A stretch of DNA of 64,000 nt from an uncultured Myxococcales bacterium (GCA_903919145.1 CAIXGW010000074.1:62001-126000), one strand, 5' to 3'. Counted from the first letter of the stretch, positions 47,072 to 56,127 are shown. Made by a program: numbers and translations. Notes: generated by a model from the letters alone, not told the origin.

Positions 47072-48165
47072 GAATGCAGCGATCCGCCTTGGCTGTTGGT
47101 CGCTAGCCCGTGCACAGCGCTGACCAGGGCTTCGACGCCGGCAATCGGAGTCGAGGGAATGACGCCGTGACCCAGGTTGGCGATCCAGCCGCAGCCCTTG
47201 GTCGCCGCTGCCATTTCGCGGACGCGGGCGTGGATGTGCGCCGGCGGGGCAAACAGCTCAATGGGGTCCAGGTTGCCTTGAACGGCCATGCCCACGGCTT
47301 TGGCCTTGGCGGCGGCGCTGGCGAGGTCAATCCGCGAGTCCAGGCCCAAGCCATTGGCCCCGGAGCGCAAGCTGGCATCGAGCAAGTGGCCGGTGTGTCT
47401 GGCAAACAGCAGAAGCTTGCCACCGTGGGCATGCACAGCTTGGATGATCCGCTGGGTAGAGGGCAGCACGTGCTCGACGTACTCTTCGGCGCGCAGCTCG
47501 CCAGCCCACGAGTCAAACAGCTGCACGGCGTCGGCGCCGGCATCAAGCTGCATCTTGAGGTAGGCGATGACTGAGTCGGTCAGCTTGTCCATCAGTGCGT
47601 GAAACACTTGCGGATGCTGGTACATCAGCGTCTTGATTCCCTCAAAAGTGCGGGTGCCCTTGCCCTCTACCATGTAGCTGGCCAGGGTAAACGGCGCGCC
47701 GGAAAAACCGAGCACGTAGTTGTGGGGTAGCTCTGCGCGGATCAGCTTGAGGGCCTGGCCAACGTAGTCGAGCTTCTCCACGCAGTCGCCGCTGGGCAGC
47801 CGCGCCACGTCGGCCGCTGTGCGGATCACCGGCGACAGCTGGGGGCCACCCTCGGGGAAATCGACGTTCATGCCCAGGGCTTCTGGGATGGTCAAGATGT
47901 CGCTGAACAGGATGGCCGCGTCCATGCCAAAGCGGCGCAGCGGCTGCAGGGTCACTTCCAGGGCCAGCTCTGGCGTGTGGACCATCTCCAAAAAGGTGTG
48001 CTGCTGGCGCACGGCGCGGTACTCGGGCAAGAACCGCCCGGCCTGGCGCATCATCCACAGCGCCGGGCGATCCACCGGCTGACCTGCCAAACAAGCGGCA
48101 AAGCGCTGGCGCGAATTCAAGGCACTGACCGGAGCGATCGGGGGCACAGCAAACAGGTCGGGCAT
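47068..48165 (-). CDS. hemE: Uroporphyrinogen decarboxylase
   Basis: 365 aa. Converts uroporphyrinogen III to coproporphyrinogen III. Signatures PALWMMRQAGRFLPEYRA near the start and GFSGAPFTLASYMVEG in the middle; DSWAG and the catalytic Asp in FSDILTIPEALG are in place. First gene of hemE-hemY-hemA-CDF. 140 bases separate it from the upstream neighbour gene. Confidence 0.95.
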   Translation of the reverse strand: MPDLFAVPPIAPVSALNSRQRFAACLAGQPVDRPALWMMRQAGRFLPEYRAVRQQHTFLEMVHTPELALEVTLQPLRRFGMDAAILFSDILTIPEALGMNVDFPEGGPQLSPVIRTAADVARLPSGDCVEKLDYVGQALKLIRAELPHNYVLGFSGAPFTLASYMVEGKGTRTFEGIKTLMYQHPQVFHALMDKLTDSVIAYLKMQLDAGADAVQLFDSWAGELRAEEYVEHVLPSTQRIIQAVHAHGGKLLLFARHTGHLLDASLRSGANGLGLDSRIDLASAAAKAKAVGMAVQGNLDPIELFAPPAHIHARVREMAAATKGCGWIANLGHGVIPSTPIAGVEALVSAVHGLATNSQGGSLHS

Positions 48166-48304
48166 AGGACTCTCTCCGTGCCCGGGCTCGGGCTCAGGCG
48201 TACAAAGGATAGCTGTGGCGCGAATAGCCGCGTCATGCCGCTGTCATTGCAGGTGCGGGCCTAAACGACTGCAGCCTGCCGCCCTTGGAATCGAGGGGGT
48301 AGAG

Positions 48305-49540
48305 CTAGGGCGCCGCGCCCCCGGCTGGAGCCACGGGCGTGTTGTAGCAAGGCCGCAGGCAGTACTTGCCCTGGGACTGGCCCTTGTCGTCTTTGAGTTC
48401 CTCGCACTTCCAGCCGGCCGGGCAGGGGCCGGTGGGGTCCGATCCGCAGACGATGCCGCAGAACGAGCCTTTGTCTTGATCTTGCGCGTCTTTGAAGCTG
48501 AAGCAGGCGTTGGGCTTGCCCCCGCAACCTGCGACCTCTTTGTCATTGGGATCGCACTTGGCGCAGTACAAGCCCTCTGCTTTCTTGCAGTTGCCGGTCG
48601 CCAGGTCGCACACGTGCTCATAGGCGCACTCGTAGTTCTTGGTGCAGCCCTTCTTGACGCACTTGCCGCTCTCGCACTTGTTGGCAAAGTCTTTGCAGTC
48701 GGCATCGGCCACGCAGCCAGGGGCGCACTTGTGGGTGGTCAGGTCGCAGTGGGTCTCTTTGGCCTCGCACTCTTCGGATCCCAAGCAACCACCCGGGATC
48801 TTGCACTTTTGCTCGACGCAGACGGCTTGGGCGGCCAGGGCTTTGCACTCGTCGTCTTTGGCACAGGGGGGCACGCAGTGGCCAAGGGAGCAGACGTTGC
48901 CGCTGACGCAGGCGTTGTCTGACGTGCAACCTTTGATGCAGACGTTGTAATCTGCAGAGCAGACCATGGTGAACGGGCAGTCGACATCGGACTTGCAGCT
49001 GCCGCTGCCAGGGGCGCAGCTCTTGGTCTTGGGCACGCACTGCTTGGCGGCTATGCCTGGCAAGGGCTCGCAGGTATAGCCAGACGGGCAGCCGGCGGCG
49101 GACAGGCAGGCGCGGCCGCAAAAGCTGCCGCCGGTGGGGTAGGTCAGGCAGGCCGAGCCGGGCTGCTTGTCGACCACCGCGCCCTTGCACTGCACGTCGG
49201 CGCTGCACGGGTCGCAGACTTCGCGGGCCGGCGCGCAGACGCGCAGGCAGGGGTCGCAATACTCGCCCGTGCCGCACTCGCTCTGGTCGTCGCACTGGCC
49301 CTTGCCGGCGGCCACGCAGACGGTCGCCTCAATGTCGCCGCCGCTGGCGCTATCTGCGCCGCCCTGCTTGGAGTCCGCTGCGTCGCTGCCAGCGTCTTGC
49401 TTGCCGGGATTGGGGCCCAGGTCGGTGCCATACCAGACGTCTGGCGCTGCCGCCGGGGCGGGCTCGCTGCAGCTCCAGCACACCAGCAACACCGCCGCGC
49501 TGAGGCCGTGTCGCATCCGCTGCCGACCGTGAGGCACCAT
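48305..49540 (-). CDS. Cys-rich surface lipoprotein
   Basis: 411 aa. ATG 49540 has CGGAGC seven bases before it; the longer ORF adds a basic stretch before the export signal. Signal peptide with lipobox VCWSC, then a Gly/Asp/Ala-rich linker to ~70. The rest is a long chain of Cys pairs, roughly one per 8-12 residues (CDPCLRVC, CSLGHCVPPC, CVKKGCTKNYEC, CFSFKDAQD), similar to antistasin/EGF-like disulphide modules. Role probably extracellular binding; no enzyme motif. 23 bp after the BamB-like gene, probably in the same operon. Confidence 0.78.
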   Translation of the reverse strand: MVPHGRQRMRHGLSAAVLLVCWSCSEPAPAAAPDVWYGTDLGPNPGKQDAGSDAADSKQGGADSASGGDIEATVCVAAGKGQCDDQSECGTGEYCDPCLRVCAPAREVCDPCSADVQCKGAVVDKQPGSACLTYPTGGSFCGRACLSAAGCPSGYTCEPLPGIAAKQCVPKTKSCAPGSGSCKSDVDCPFTMVCSADYNVCIKGCTSDNACVSGNVCSLGHCVPPCAKDDECKALAAQAVCVEQKCKIPGGCLGSEECEAKETHCDLTTHKCAPGCVADADCKDFANKCESGKCVKKGCTKNYECAYEHVCDLATGNCKKAEGLYCAKCDPNDKEVAGCGGKPNACFSFKDAQDQDKGSFCGIVCGSDPTGPCPAGWKCEELKDDKGQSQGKYCLRPCYNTPVAPAGGAAP

Positions 49541-49563
49541 GGGTCTGCTCCGTCGCTGGGGGG

Positions 49564-50760
49564 TCAAGGGCCTTGGGGCGCGGGCCAGTCGCCGCCATCG
49601 GGGCGGACGGAAAGGCCAAAGGCTGCGCCGCCGTTGTTGAGGCCAACCCAAATCGGACCGGCCGCCACTGGCGCACCGGACCAGCCGTACTCTCCGGCCA
49701 GCCGGCGCATCGTCCTTAGGTCTTTGGTGCGGATCACGTCCAAGCCCAGCTCAGAGGGGACCAGAACCAGGCCATTGCCAAGCCAGGCCAGGGTGCCCGC
49801 CGCCGGCGCCGACAGCCGCCGCGCCAGCTTGCGGCGGCCGCGCAGGTCGACCACGTGGATCTCGCCCAGGGCCGACACCGCCACGATGCCGTCTTCGGTC
49901 AGCAGCGGCTGGCCCAGGCCTTCGACCGCATAGCGCCACAGCAATCGGCCATCGTCGGCCGCCACTGCGCACAAGCCGCCGCTGTGAGAGGCGGCCAGAA
50001 CCATGGGCTTGTCGCCCGGGCCCTTGACCACCACCGGCGTGGAATCAACATCGCCGTAGGGGCTTTTCTGGCGGTCTTCTAGGGTTACGTCCCATACCAG
50101 CGCGCCGTCTCGGGCAGAGAGGGCGACCAACCGGCCCGTAGGCGTGCCGGCAAAGACCAGAGATTCGTAAACGGTGGCTCCGCCTTGGCCTTCGACCAGG
50201 TACTCGCGGTCCACCGACACCGACCAGCGCCACGCCGGCTTGCCGGTGCGGCGGTCGACGGCGTGGACCGAGGCCGGGTCGGCGACCAGGTAGACGAACC
50301 GCTGGTCGGCCGCCAGCGGCGAGCGAACGGGCACGTCCAAGCGGGTCGGCTCGCGCCACAGCTGTTTGCCGGTCTTGGGCTCAAACGCGTACAGAGCGCC
50401 TGCCAGGGTAGAGGCATACAGGGTTGCGCTGGCGTCGCCCGGTAGCTCTACCAGAGCGGGGCGCCCCACGACTGGGTCGCTGGTGGGGGCCCGCCACGCG
50501 ACCATCCCGGTCTGGCCATCGACCGCCGTCACGCCATTGGCGGCGCCAAACCACGCCCATCGGCCGTCGGCAGAGGCCACCGGCTGCGCCAGCTCGCGCG
50601 GCTTCCACGCGGCCTGGTCGGCCACCAATGCCGTCTTCCAGCGCACCTGCACGTCCGTTGCGTAGGCAAGGGAAGCGCAGCCAAGGGCAGCCACTGCGGC
50701 CAGACGCGCGGCGCCAACCCTGGCCCAGCCTGGATTTGCCATGGTTGCCTTGGTGATCAC
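49564..50760 (-). CDS. BamB-like PQQ/beta-propeller protein
   Basis: 398 aa. Signal-type N-terminus (hydrophobic AAVAALGCASLAYA; the Cys is a poor lipobox), then eight-bladed PQQ-type repeats: VVGRPALVEL, TLAGALYAFEPKTGKQLW, VHAVDRRTGKPAWRW, GRLVALSARDGALVWDV, LCAVAADDGRLLWRYAVEG. In E. coli BamB sits next to yfgM and helps assemble outer-membrane proteins; the same neighbour pair is present here. GTG 50760 overlaps the YfgM-like stop (GTGA). Propeller fold is sure; BamB function rests on position. Confidence 0.8.
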   Translation of the reverse strand: MITKATMANPGWARVGAARLAAVAALGCASLAYATDVQVRWKTALVADQAAWKPRELAQPVASADGRWAWFGAANGVTAVDGQTGMVAWRAPTSDPVVGRPALVELPGDASATLYASTLAGALYAFEPKTGKQLWREPTRLDVPVRSPLAADQRFVYLVADPASVHAVDRRTGKPAWRWSVSVDREYLVEGQGGATVYESLVFAGTPTGRLVALSARDGALVWDVTLEDRQKSPYGDVDSTPVVVKGPGDKPMVLAASHSGGLCAVAADDGRLLWRYAVEGLGQPLLTEDGIVAVSALGEIHVVDLRGRRKLARRLSAPAAGTLAWLGNGLVLVPSELGLDVIRTKDLRTMRRLAGEYGWSGAPVAAGPIWVGLNNGGAAFGLSVRPDGGDWPAPQGP

Positions 50761-51536
50761 AGGGTGGCGAGCTTGCCGCGGACATCGGCCGCCAGGAACG
50801 CCAGCGAGCCGGCCGGGGGATCCTTGTCTCCCGGGCGGGCCAGCTTAAGGGCTTCTTCATAGGCGGCCTTGGCCTTGGCCGGGTCGCCTGCCTTGCTGCC
50901 GGCGGCCGGATTGTACAGGTCGCCGATGCGCGCCTTGGCCAGGGCCTTGGTGAAGTCGGTGACGGCCAGCTTGCCCACGGCTTCCCACTCGGCCGCGGCT
51001 TCGGCGGTCTTGCCCAGAGCCTGCAAGGCAGAGGCTTTCTGCTCGCGAAGCGGCAGCTCCAGCGCCGTGCCCTTGGCGGTCTCTAGCGCCGGATTCAGCG
51101 CCTGCAGCTGGCCTTCGCGGTCGCCCTTGCTGGCCTTGGCGCCGCCGAGCAAGACGCCAATCGCCGCAGCCGAGCCGCCTTCTCCAGCCTTGCCGGCGGC
51201 CAGTACCGCTTCTGCGCGGGCGGCTTCGGTCGGGTAGGTCTTGTCGGTCCGCGTTGGTGGAGCGGCTTCTGGGTCGTCGGACGGGGCAACCACTGGGGCG
51301 GCGGCCGTCTCGAACAGGGCTGCGGTGCTCTCTGCCCGGCTCTGGTCGCCCGAGGCGGCGATGATCTGATAGACGCCCAGGCCTCCCCAGACTACTGACA
51401 CGCCGACCAAGCCAATCACCACTGGTTTCCAGTGCTTCTCCATCCACTCAGAGAGAGACCACAGCTCGGCCTCGACAATATCTGGGGTGTCGACGACGGT
51501 TTGTTCAGGATTGCGGCGGCGGTCGCGGCGGGCCAT
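50757..51536 (-). CDS. YfgM-like membrane-anchored TPR protein
   Basis: 259 aa. One membrane helix (~37-60; KPVVIGLVGVSVVWGGLGVY) with a basic cytoplasmic lead, then a periplasmic Ala/Lys-rich helical domain with TPR-like turns (EGQLQALNPALETAKGTALE, AEAAAEWEAVGKLA). YfgM binds the SecYEG translocon and periplasmic chaperones. Coupled to the BamB-like gene by GTGA. The Pro/Asp-rich linker (~75-100) is longer than in enteric YfgM. Confidence 0.72.
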   Translation of the reverse strand: MARRDRRRNPEQTVVDTPDIVEAELWSLSEWMEKHWKPVVIGLVGVSVVWGGLGVYQIIAASGDQSRAESTAALFETAAAPVVAPSDDPEAAPPTRTDKTYPTEAARAEAVLAAGKAGEGGSAAAIGVLLGGAKASKGDREGQLQALNPALETAKGTALELPLREQKASALQALGKTAEAAAEWEAVGKLAVTDFTKALAKARIGDLYNPAAGSKAGDPAKAKAAYEEALKLARPGDKDPPAGSLAFLAADVRGKLATL

Positions 51537-51763
51537 AGGCTACTCCGTGCGGGCGTTTGACTTGTCTTTTCATGCACTCAGGGCCTGAGCGCCAACGGCA
51601 TCGCTGCATCTGCGCAGGCGATTGCCCGCATTGCAGCCAGGGCTGGCGCGTTGCGGGGCGCGTTAGCTAGTGCCAAAATGCGCTGGTTGTCAAGGTGTCC
51701 CTGCGCAGGCACCTCCCGCCGCCCAGCTGCTTCTCCCCCCTCTCTTGCGAGCACAATTCCCCC

Positions 51764-52954
51764 ATGCCCAAGTCTCCCCTCATGAATCCAACCACGTCGC
51801 TGCTGCGGCCCTCGGTCTTCTCGACGCTGGCGGCGCAGTTCAAGTTCCTGCCGGCGCCGCCGGTGCCGCTGCATCTGGGCGACACCTACCGCGCGCCGCC
51901 GGAGTCGGGTCGGCTAGAGCGGGCCGTCGGGCGGCTGCCATCCAACGGCTATGCCTACGCCCATCCCAATGGTCTAGAAGAGTTGCGCAGCGCCGTGGCC
52001 GAGAGGCTGGCCACCAAGGGGCTGCCCGGGTACAGCGCCGACCACATCCAGGTGACCCAGGGCGGCTCTGGCGCCATTGCCACCTTTGTCCGCACCATGA
52101 TTGCGCCGGGCGATGAAGTGCTGCTGCTGGCGCCGTATTGGCCGCTGGTCCGCGGCATCGTGCTATCCGCCGGGGCTGTACCGGTAGAAGTTCCGTTCTA
52201 TCAAGCCCTTCGTCAGGGCGTGCCGGCGGCCGACATCCTGCGCCCCTACCTGACCGAGCGCACGGCCGCGCTGTACATCACCAGCCCCAACAACCCGTGC
52301 GGCACCGTGGTCGGGCCCGAAGCCGCCCGCGCCGTGGCCGAGCTGTGCTGCCAGCACAATTTGTGGGTGATCGACGATCAGGCCTACCACGACTACGTGT
52401 TTGAGGGGCAGCACACCTTCTTGGCCACGCTGCCGGGCATGGCCGATCGCACCGCCACGATTCTGACGGCGTCCAAGTCCTTTGCTCTGGCTGGGTTGCG
52501 CATTGGCTTTGTCTGCGGCAGCCCGGCGTGGATGGAGGCGGCCCGGCGGGTGGCCACCCACCTGTGGTACCAGGTGCCGGTGGTGTGCCAGCTGGCGGTG
52601 CTGGGAGCAGTACAGGACTCAGAAGAGTGGCTCGACGAGACCCGCGACCGGTACCGCGTCGCCGCCGATCTGGTCCACCGCAAACTGCAGGCCAAATTCG
52701 ATCCTTCGCAGGGCGGCGGCTACGTGTTTGCCGACCTGACCGAGGAGCTCCGCGGCCGGCCGATCATCGATTACTTGATGGAGATGCTGCACGAAGGGGT
52801 GTGCATCAGCCCGGGCGACGCCTTTGGCGAGGCCTACAACAACTGGGCGCGCATCTGCTACACGTCGGTGCCGCTGGCCGAGCTGGAGCGCGGCATCGAC
52901 CGGCTGAATCGCTCTTTGGAGCGGGTCCGCGCTGGCTTGCCTCTTGGTGGCTAG
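51764..52954 (+). CDS. Class I/II PLP aminotransferase
   Basis: 396 aa from ATG 51764 (ATG 51782 also possible; the longer ORF covers the promoter). Fold-type I aminotransferase: YAYAHPNGLEELRSAVAERL at the N-domain, VTQGGSGAIATF, ITSPNNPCGTV, VIDDQAYHDYVF, and the PLP Lys in TASKSFALAGLRIGF; ends with RICYTSV near the substrate Arg. Specificity for aspartate, tyrosine or other amino acids cannot be told from sequence alone. The 226-bp gap to the divergent yfgM-like gene should hold its promoter. The stop TAG lies inside the first CTAG of dispersed repeat R4. Confidence 0.9.
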   Translation: MPKSPLMNPTTSLLRPSVFSTLAAQFKFLPAPPVPLHLGDTYRAPPESGRLERAVGRLPSNGYAYAHPNGLEELRSAVAERLATKGLPGYSADHIQVTQGGSGAIATFVRTMIAPGDEVLLLAPYWPLVRGIVLSAGAVPVEVPFYQALRQGVPAADILRPYLTERTAALYITSPNNPCGTVVGPEAARAVAELCCQHNLWVIDDQAYHDYVFEGQHTFLATLPGMADRTATILTASKSFALAGLRIGFVCGSPAWMEAARRVATHLWYQVPVVCQLAVLGAVQDSEEWLDETRDRYRVAADLVHRKLQAKFDPSQGGGYVFADLTEELRGRPIIDYLMEMLHEGVCISPGDAFGEAYNNWARICYTSVPLAELERGIDRLNRSLERVRAGLPLGG

Positions 52955-53082
52955 CACCCAAGGCCGTTAGTTCGATTCGGGTTTCACCCGGTTCTGGTTC
53001 ACAGGTCGTGGGTACTGCTACTGGGTCGTATTTCGTACCCCAATACCGTGCGGTTTCACCCCAGCAACAGCCTTGGGGTAGG
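52951..53082 (+). repeat. Dispersed repeat copy R4 (long form)
   Basis: Begins CTAGCACCCAAGGCCGTT, where TAG is the aminotransferase stop codon, and ends near AACAGCCTTGGGGTAGG; the two ends are imperfect inverted repeats over ~15 bases. An internal CGGGT-ttc-ACCCG hairpin matches the one in R1. Aligns with R1 over its first ~95 bases. Fills most of the gap before the downstream metallophosphoesterase gene, whose ribosome site lies ~10 bases after the repeat. Confidence 0.85.
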
Positions 53083-53103
53083 CGATGCGGGCTGAGGAGT
53101 GTC

Positions 53104-54114
53104 ATGAAAGTACTGCGGATTGCTCACATCAGCGACCTCCACATCCTGGACCTGGCCGGCACCCCCTGGCAGAGCTTTCTCAACAAGCGCATGACCGGGG
53201 TCGTCAACCTGGCGGGCGTGCGCCGCAATGCGCACCCGGTCGATCTGTGCGAAAAGCTGGCGGATCACCTGGCCGGCGCGCAGTTTGACCACGTCATTAT
53301 GACCGGCGACCTGACCAACCTGGCGCTGGACAGCGAGTTCAGCCGTGCCCGCCAGATCATCGAGCGCATTGGCCCGCCCAGCCACGTCACGCTGATTCCC
53401 GGCAACCACGACCTGTACACCCGCGGGGCGCTCAAGCACAAGCGCTTTGAGAAGTGGTTCTCTGAGTACCTGGTTGATGAAGGCGACGACCACCTGGTGG
53501 CGCAGCAGCGCGGTCGGCTGCACTACCCGTTTGTGCGCAAGCTGGCGCCGCACGTGCGGGTCTACGGGCTGTCCAGCGCCGTTCCCACGCTGCCGATGCT
53601 GGCCTATGGGCGGGTCGGCAAGCCGCAGCTCAAGCGGCTGCTGGAGCTGGTCGCCCTGGAGCCGCCCGAGGTGACGGTGCGCATCGTGCTGGTCCACCAC
53701 AACCTTCACCACCGCGTCGGCATGGCCGAGTACGTGGCCACCTTGACCGACCGCCACGCGTTTTCTGAGGTCATGCACGACATTGGCGCCGCGGCGGTGC
53801 TGCACGGCCACACCCACCATCCCCATCAGGGCCACTTGACGCCGCGCCAAGACCGCAGGCCGTCGATCGACGACGAGCTGTTGGAGCGAGCCCTGGCCGA
53901 GGCGGTGCGCGATATCCCAGTGATTGGCTGCGGATCCTCGACCTGGCACCGCAAAGACAAAGAGCACGCGCGCTACAATGTCCTGGAGGTCGGCGCGGAT
54001 CGCGTGCAGGCTGTCCACTCTTATCGCTATACTGCCTTAGCCGGGGCGTTTGAGCTCGAGCACCAGGACTTGCTAGACAAAGCTTTCTTGGCCCACCGGC
54101 TGATTCGCGTGTAG
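53104..54114 (+). CDS. Soluble calcineurin-like metallophosphoesterase
   Basis: 336 aa. Starts directly in motif 1 (HISDLHILD), with MTGDLTNLA, PGNHDLYT, VLVHHNLHH and HGHTHHPHQGH completing the two-metal site. No signal or membrane helix. GAGGAG precedes the ATG. Nearest in type to the Icc/CpdA-like 3',5'-cyclic nucleotide phosphodiesterase group and to other small MPEs; substrate not deducible. Downstream of repeat R4 and 45 bp before the CPBP protease gene, perhaps cotranscribed. Confidence 0.9.
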   Translation: MKVLRIAHISDLHILDLAGTPWQSFLNKRMTGVVNLAGVRRNAHPVDLCEKLADHLAGAQFDHVIMTGDLTNLALDSEFSRARQIIERIGPPSHVTLIPGNHDLYTRGALKHKRFEKWFSEYLVDEGDDHLVAQQRGRLHYPFVRKLAPHVRVYGLSSAVPTLPMLAYGRVGKPQLKRLLELVALEPPEVTVRIVLVHHNLHHRVGMAEYVATLTDRHAFSEVMHDIGAAAVLHGHTHHPHQGHLTPRQDRRPSIDDELLERALAEAVRDIPVIGCGSSTWHRKDKEHARYNVLEVGADRVQAVHSYRYTALAGAFELEHQDLLDKAFLAHRLIRV

Positions 54115-54159
54115 CTACCGCTTGGCTGAGGCAGTCGGCAGGTTCAGCTCGGAGGAAAC

Positions 54160-54939
54160 GTGGCTACACCGCTGAGCAAACCGGGTTCGTCCAGCTCCAG
54201 TTCGCCGCTGGTGCTGTACCTGCGCCAAACCGCCGAGCCGCTGCCGGCCGCGGCCCTGACGCTGCCGCTGCTGGTGCTGTACGGTCTGGGGATTCTGGTG
54301 GTGCCAGAAGCCCACAACGGCGCCGATGTGGTATCGCAACTGCTGGTGATGGCGCTGCAGGGCCTGGGGCCTTCGATTTGGGTAGGCTACCTGGCCTTCT
54401 ACGGTACCTTGGTAGCCATCAACGTCGGCCTCATCTACCACCTGCGCCGCACGACGCGCTTCAACTCCAACTGGTTCTGGTCGGTGCTGGCCGAGTCGGC
54501 CCTGTACGCCGTGCTGGTGGGCACCGTAGCGGGGTCGCTGACCGGCGATCTGACGCAGATCCTCCACGCGTGGGTGCAGCCGCTGCCGCTGGCTTTTGGG
54601 CAGCGCCATGGGCCGGTGGCGGGGGTGATCATCAGCGCGGGGGCCGGTCTGCACGAAGAGTTGGTGTTTCGGCTGGGCGGTGTGGCTGGCGCGGCGCGGC
54701 TGTGGCTGGGGCCCAATTGGCGCGCGCCCTCTGCCAAGCTGCTGGTGGTGCTGTTGGCCAGCAGTGTGGTGTTTTCTGCCGTTCACCACATCGTAGAGCC
54801 GTTTGCCATCACGCCGTTCATCTTCCGCACGATTGCCGGCCTGCTGTTTGGCTCGCTGTTCTTGTTGCGCGGTTTTGCGGTGGCAGCCTGGACCCACGCC
54901 CTGTACGACATCTGGGTGATTGTGGTCCTGGGCAAGTAG
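54160..54939 (+). CDS. CPBP-family intramembrane metalloprotease
   Basis: 259 aa, GTG start with GGAGG upstream. Six or so membrane helices. Glutamate pair and Arg of the family in LHEELVFRLG (Glu166, Glu167, Arg171), His in VVFSAVHHIVEP, and the last motif GLLFGSLFLLRGFAVAAWTH. CPBP (ABI/CAAX) proteases cut within membranes; bacterial ones process peptides or protect from bacteriocins. Convergent with the CarF-like gene, 19 bp apart. Confidence 0.88.
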   Translation: MATPLSKPGSSSSSSPLVLYLRQTAEPLPAAALTLPLLVLYGLGILVVPEAHNGADVVSQLLVMALQGLGPSIWVGYLAFYGTLVAINVGLIYHLRRTTRFNSNWFWSVLAESALYAVLVGTVAGSLTGDLTQILHAWVQPLPLAFGQRHGPVAGVIISAGAGLHEELVFRLGGVAGAARLWLGPNWRAPSAKLLVVLLASSVVFSAVHHIVEPFAITPFIFRTIAGLLFGSLFLLRGFAVAAWTHALYDIWVIVVLGK

Positions 54940-54958
54940 CTGTCTGAGGCGGTGCGGG

Positions 54959-55648
54959 CTACAAAGCCTTGGACGAGACTACCTCTTCATCGTCCAGCCC
55001 GCCGCGGATGCCCGTCAGCCGGTAGATCAGCGCCTCCGTCCGCGAGAAGAAGCGGATATGGTCGAGCAGCGGATTGAGCCAGCCGGTGGTGATGCAGTAG
55101 TAGCGATCGAACGGCGGCGTGTGGTGCACGTTGTGGTGGTTGACTTCAAGGATCAGCTTGGCCTTCATCAGCGCCACCACCAGGGCCGGCGGCTGGTCTT
55201 CGTGGGCCCACTTGTGAAACTGATTGGTCGCCATGACAAAAAAGCACATGGATGCCAAGGTGATCAGCATCAGCGCCTGAAAAGTGCCAGCCGACGGGTC
55301 AATGACCAGCGCCGGCAGCAGCACCACCATGGTCGCGATGCAGTTGTTGCCGTTGGTCTCGACAAAGCCGTGGCGGGTGATGGCCTTGGGGTCGACGTGG
55401 TGCTCGCGAAACGGCACGATGAAGTTGGCGCCTACCAAGGGCGTGGTGCGCGAGCCATAGCGGTCAAAGCCCCAGTGGATGAGCCCAGAAGCAAAGTCGG
55501 CTGCCACAAAACCCGCCAGCAAGGCGACGGCCACCCAGACCGGATGCAGCCCCTGGCCTACGGCGCCCGCGACTCGCCACCCCAGGAAAGCCTCCAGGGC
55601 CACAAAGCCGACAATTCCCGCCATTTCAAATATTCTATGTTTGTTCAT
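54959..55648 (-). CDS. CarF/PEDS1-like plasmanylethanolamine desaturase
   Basis: 229 aa from ATG 55648; an extra 25 in-frame residues upstream do not belong to the family. Four membrane helices and the His clusters of the lipid desaturase (Kua/TMEM189) family: DFASGLIHWGFDRYG (His58), FREHHVDPKAITRHGF (His83, His84, His93), NQFHKWAH (His145, His149), NHHNVHH (His171, His172, His175, His176) and LLDHI (His197). In Myxococcus xanthus CarF makes the vinyl-ether bond of plasmalogens and is needed for singlet-oxygen signalling. Strong family match; the specific enzyme step is by analogy. Stands alone. Confidence 0.88.
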   Translation of the reverse strand: MNKHRIFEMAGIVGFVALEAFLGWRVAGAVGQGLHPVWVAVALLAGFVAADFASGLIHWGFDRYGSRTTPLVGANFIVPFREHHVDPKAITRHGFVETNGNNCIATMVVLLPALVIDPSAGTFQALMLITLASMCFFVMATNQFHKWAHEDQPPALVVALMKAKLILEVNHHNVHHTPPFDRYYCITTGWLNPLLDHIRFFSRTEALIYRLTGIRGGLDDEEVVSSKAL

Positions 55649-55839
55649 GATTGCTTGTGTCAGGTGCAGGGTTCTGGAGAGCCAGCGGCGGCCAGGGCCA
55701 GCCGCCCAAACACGGGCCGGCACTGCCCCTTGGCGGCAGCATGCTAACTGGGCCGGCGCCCTGGCCGCAACCCGCGCCGGTCCGACAGGCCCGGCTATTG
55801 TGTCACAGAGTCATCGGCCACTGCGGCCACTCTTGCCCT

Positions 55840-56127
55840 CTACCAGTCCTGAACCGTGCCCAAATTGTAGGCCTTGGTGTAGCCCATGCCGCGCAACAGC
55901 CGGGCCGCCACGTCAGAGCGCATACCCGACTTGCAGTAGAGCACGACGTGGTCGTCCATCTCAGCGAATTCGTGAATCTGCGTGGCAATGACCTGCACGG
56001 GCACATTGACGGCGCCAGGCGCTGCACCGGTGGCAAACTCGGCCGGGGTGCGCACGTCGATCAGCTTGCCGCCGGCTGCCACGGCGGCGTGGGCGTCGGC
56101 GCGAGAAATTCGGAGGTCGTCGGTCAT
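55840..56127 (-). CDS. Single-domain rhodanese
   Basis: 95 aa, a complete rhodanese domain. LIDVRTPAEFATGAAPGAVNVPV followed by the active-site loop YCKSGMRS with Cys65, which would carry the persulphide. No signal peptide, so cytoplasmic. Like GlpE it may move sulphane sulphur or phosphate-like groups. Ends GTVQDW. Confidence 0.9.
   Translation of the reverse strand: MTDDLRISRADAHAAVAAGGKLIDVRTPAEFATGAAPGAVNVPVQVIATQIHEFAEMDDHVVLYCKSGMRSDVAARLLRGMGYTKAYNLGTVQDW

Noticed and set aside
52951-53082. Possible tRNA-like T-loop (GTTCGATTC) in repeat R4
   Set aside because: No acceptor or anticodon stem; the same position in R1-R3 does not keep the T-loop sequence.
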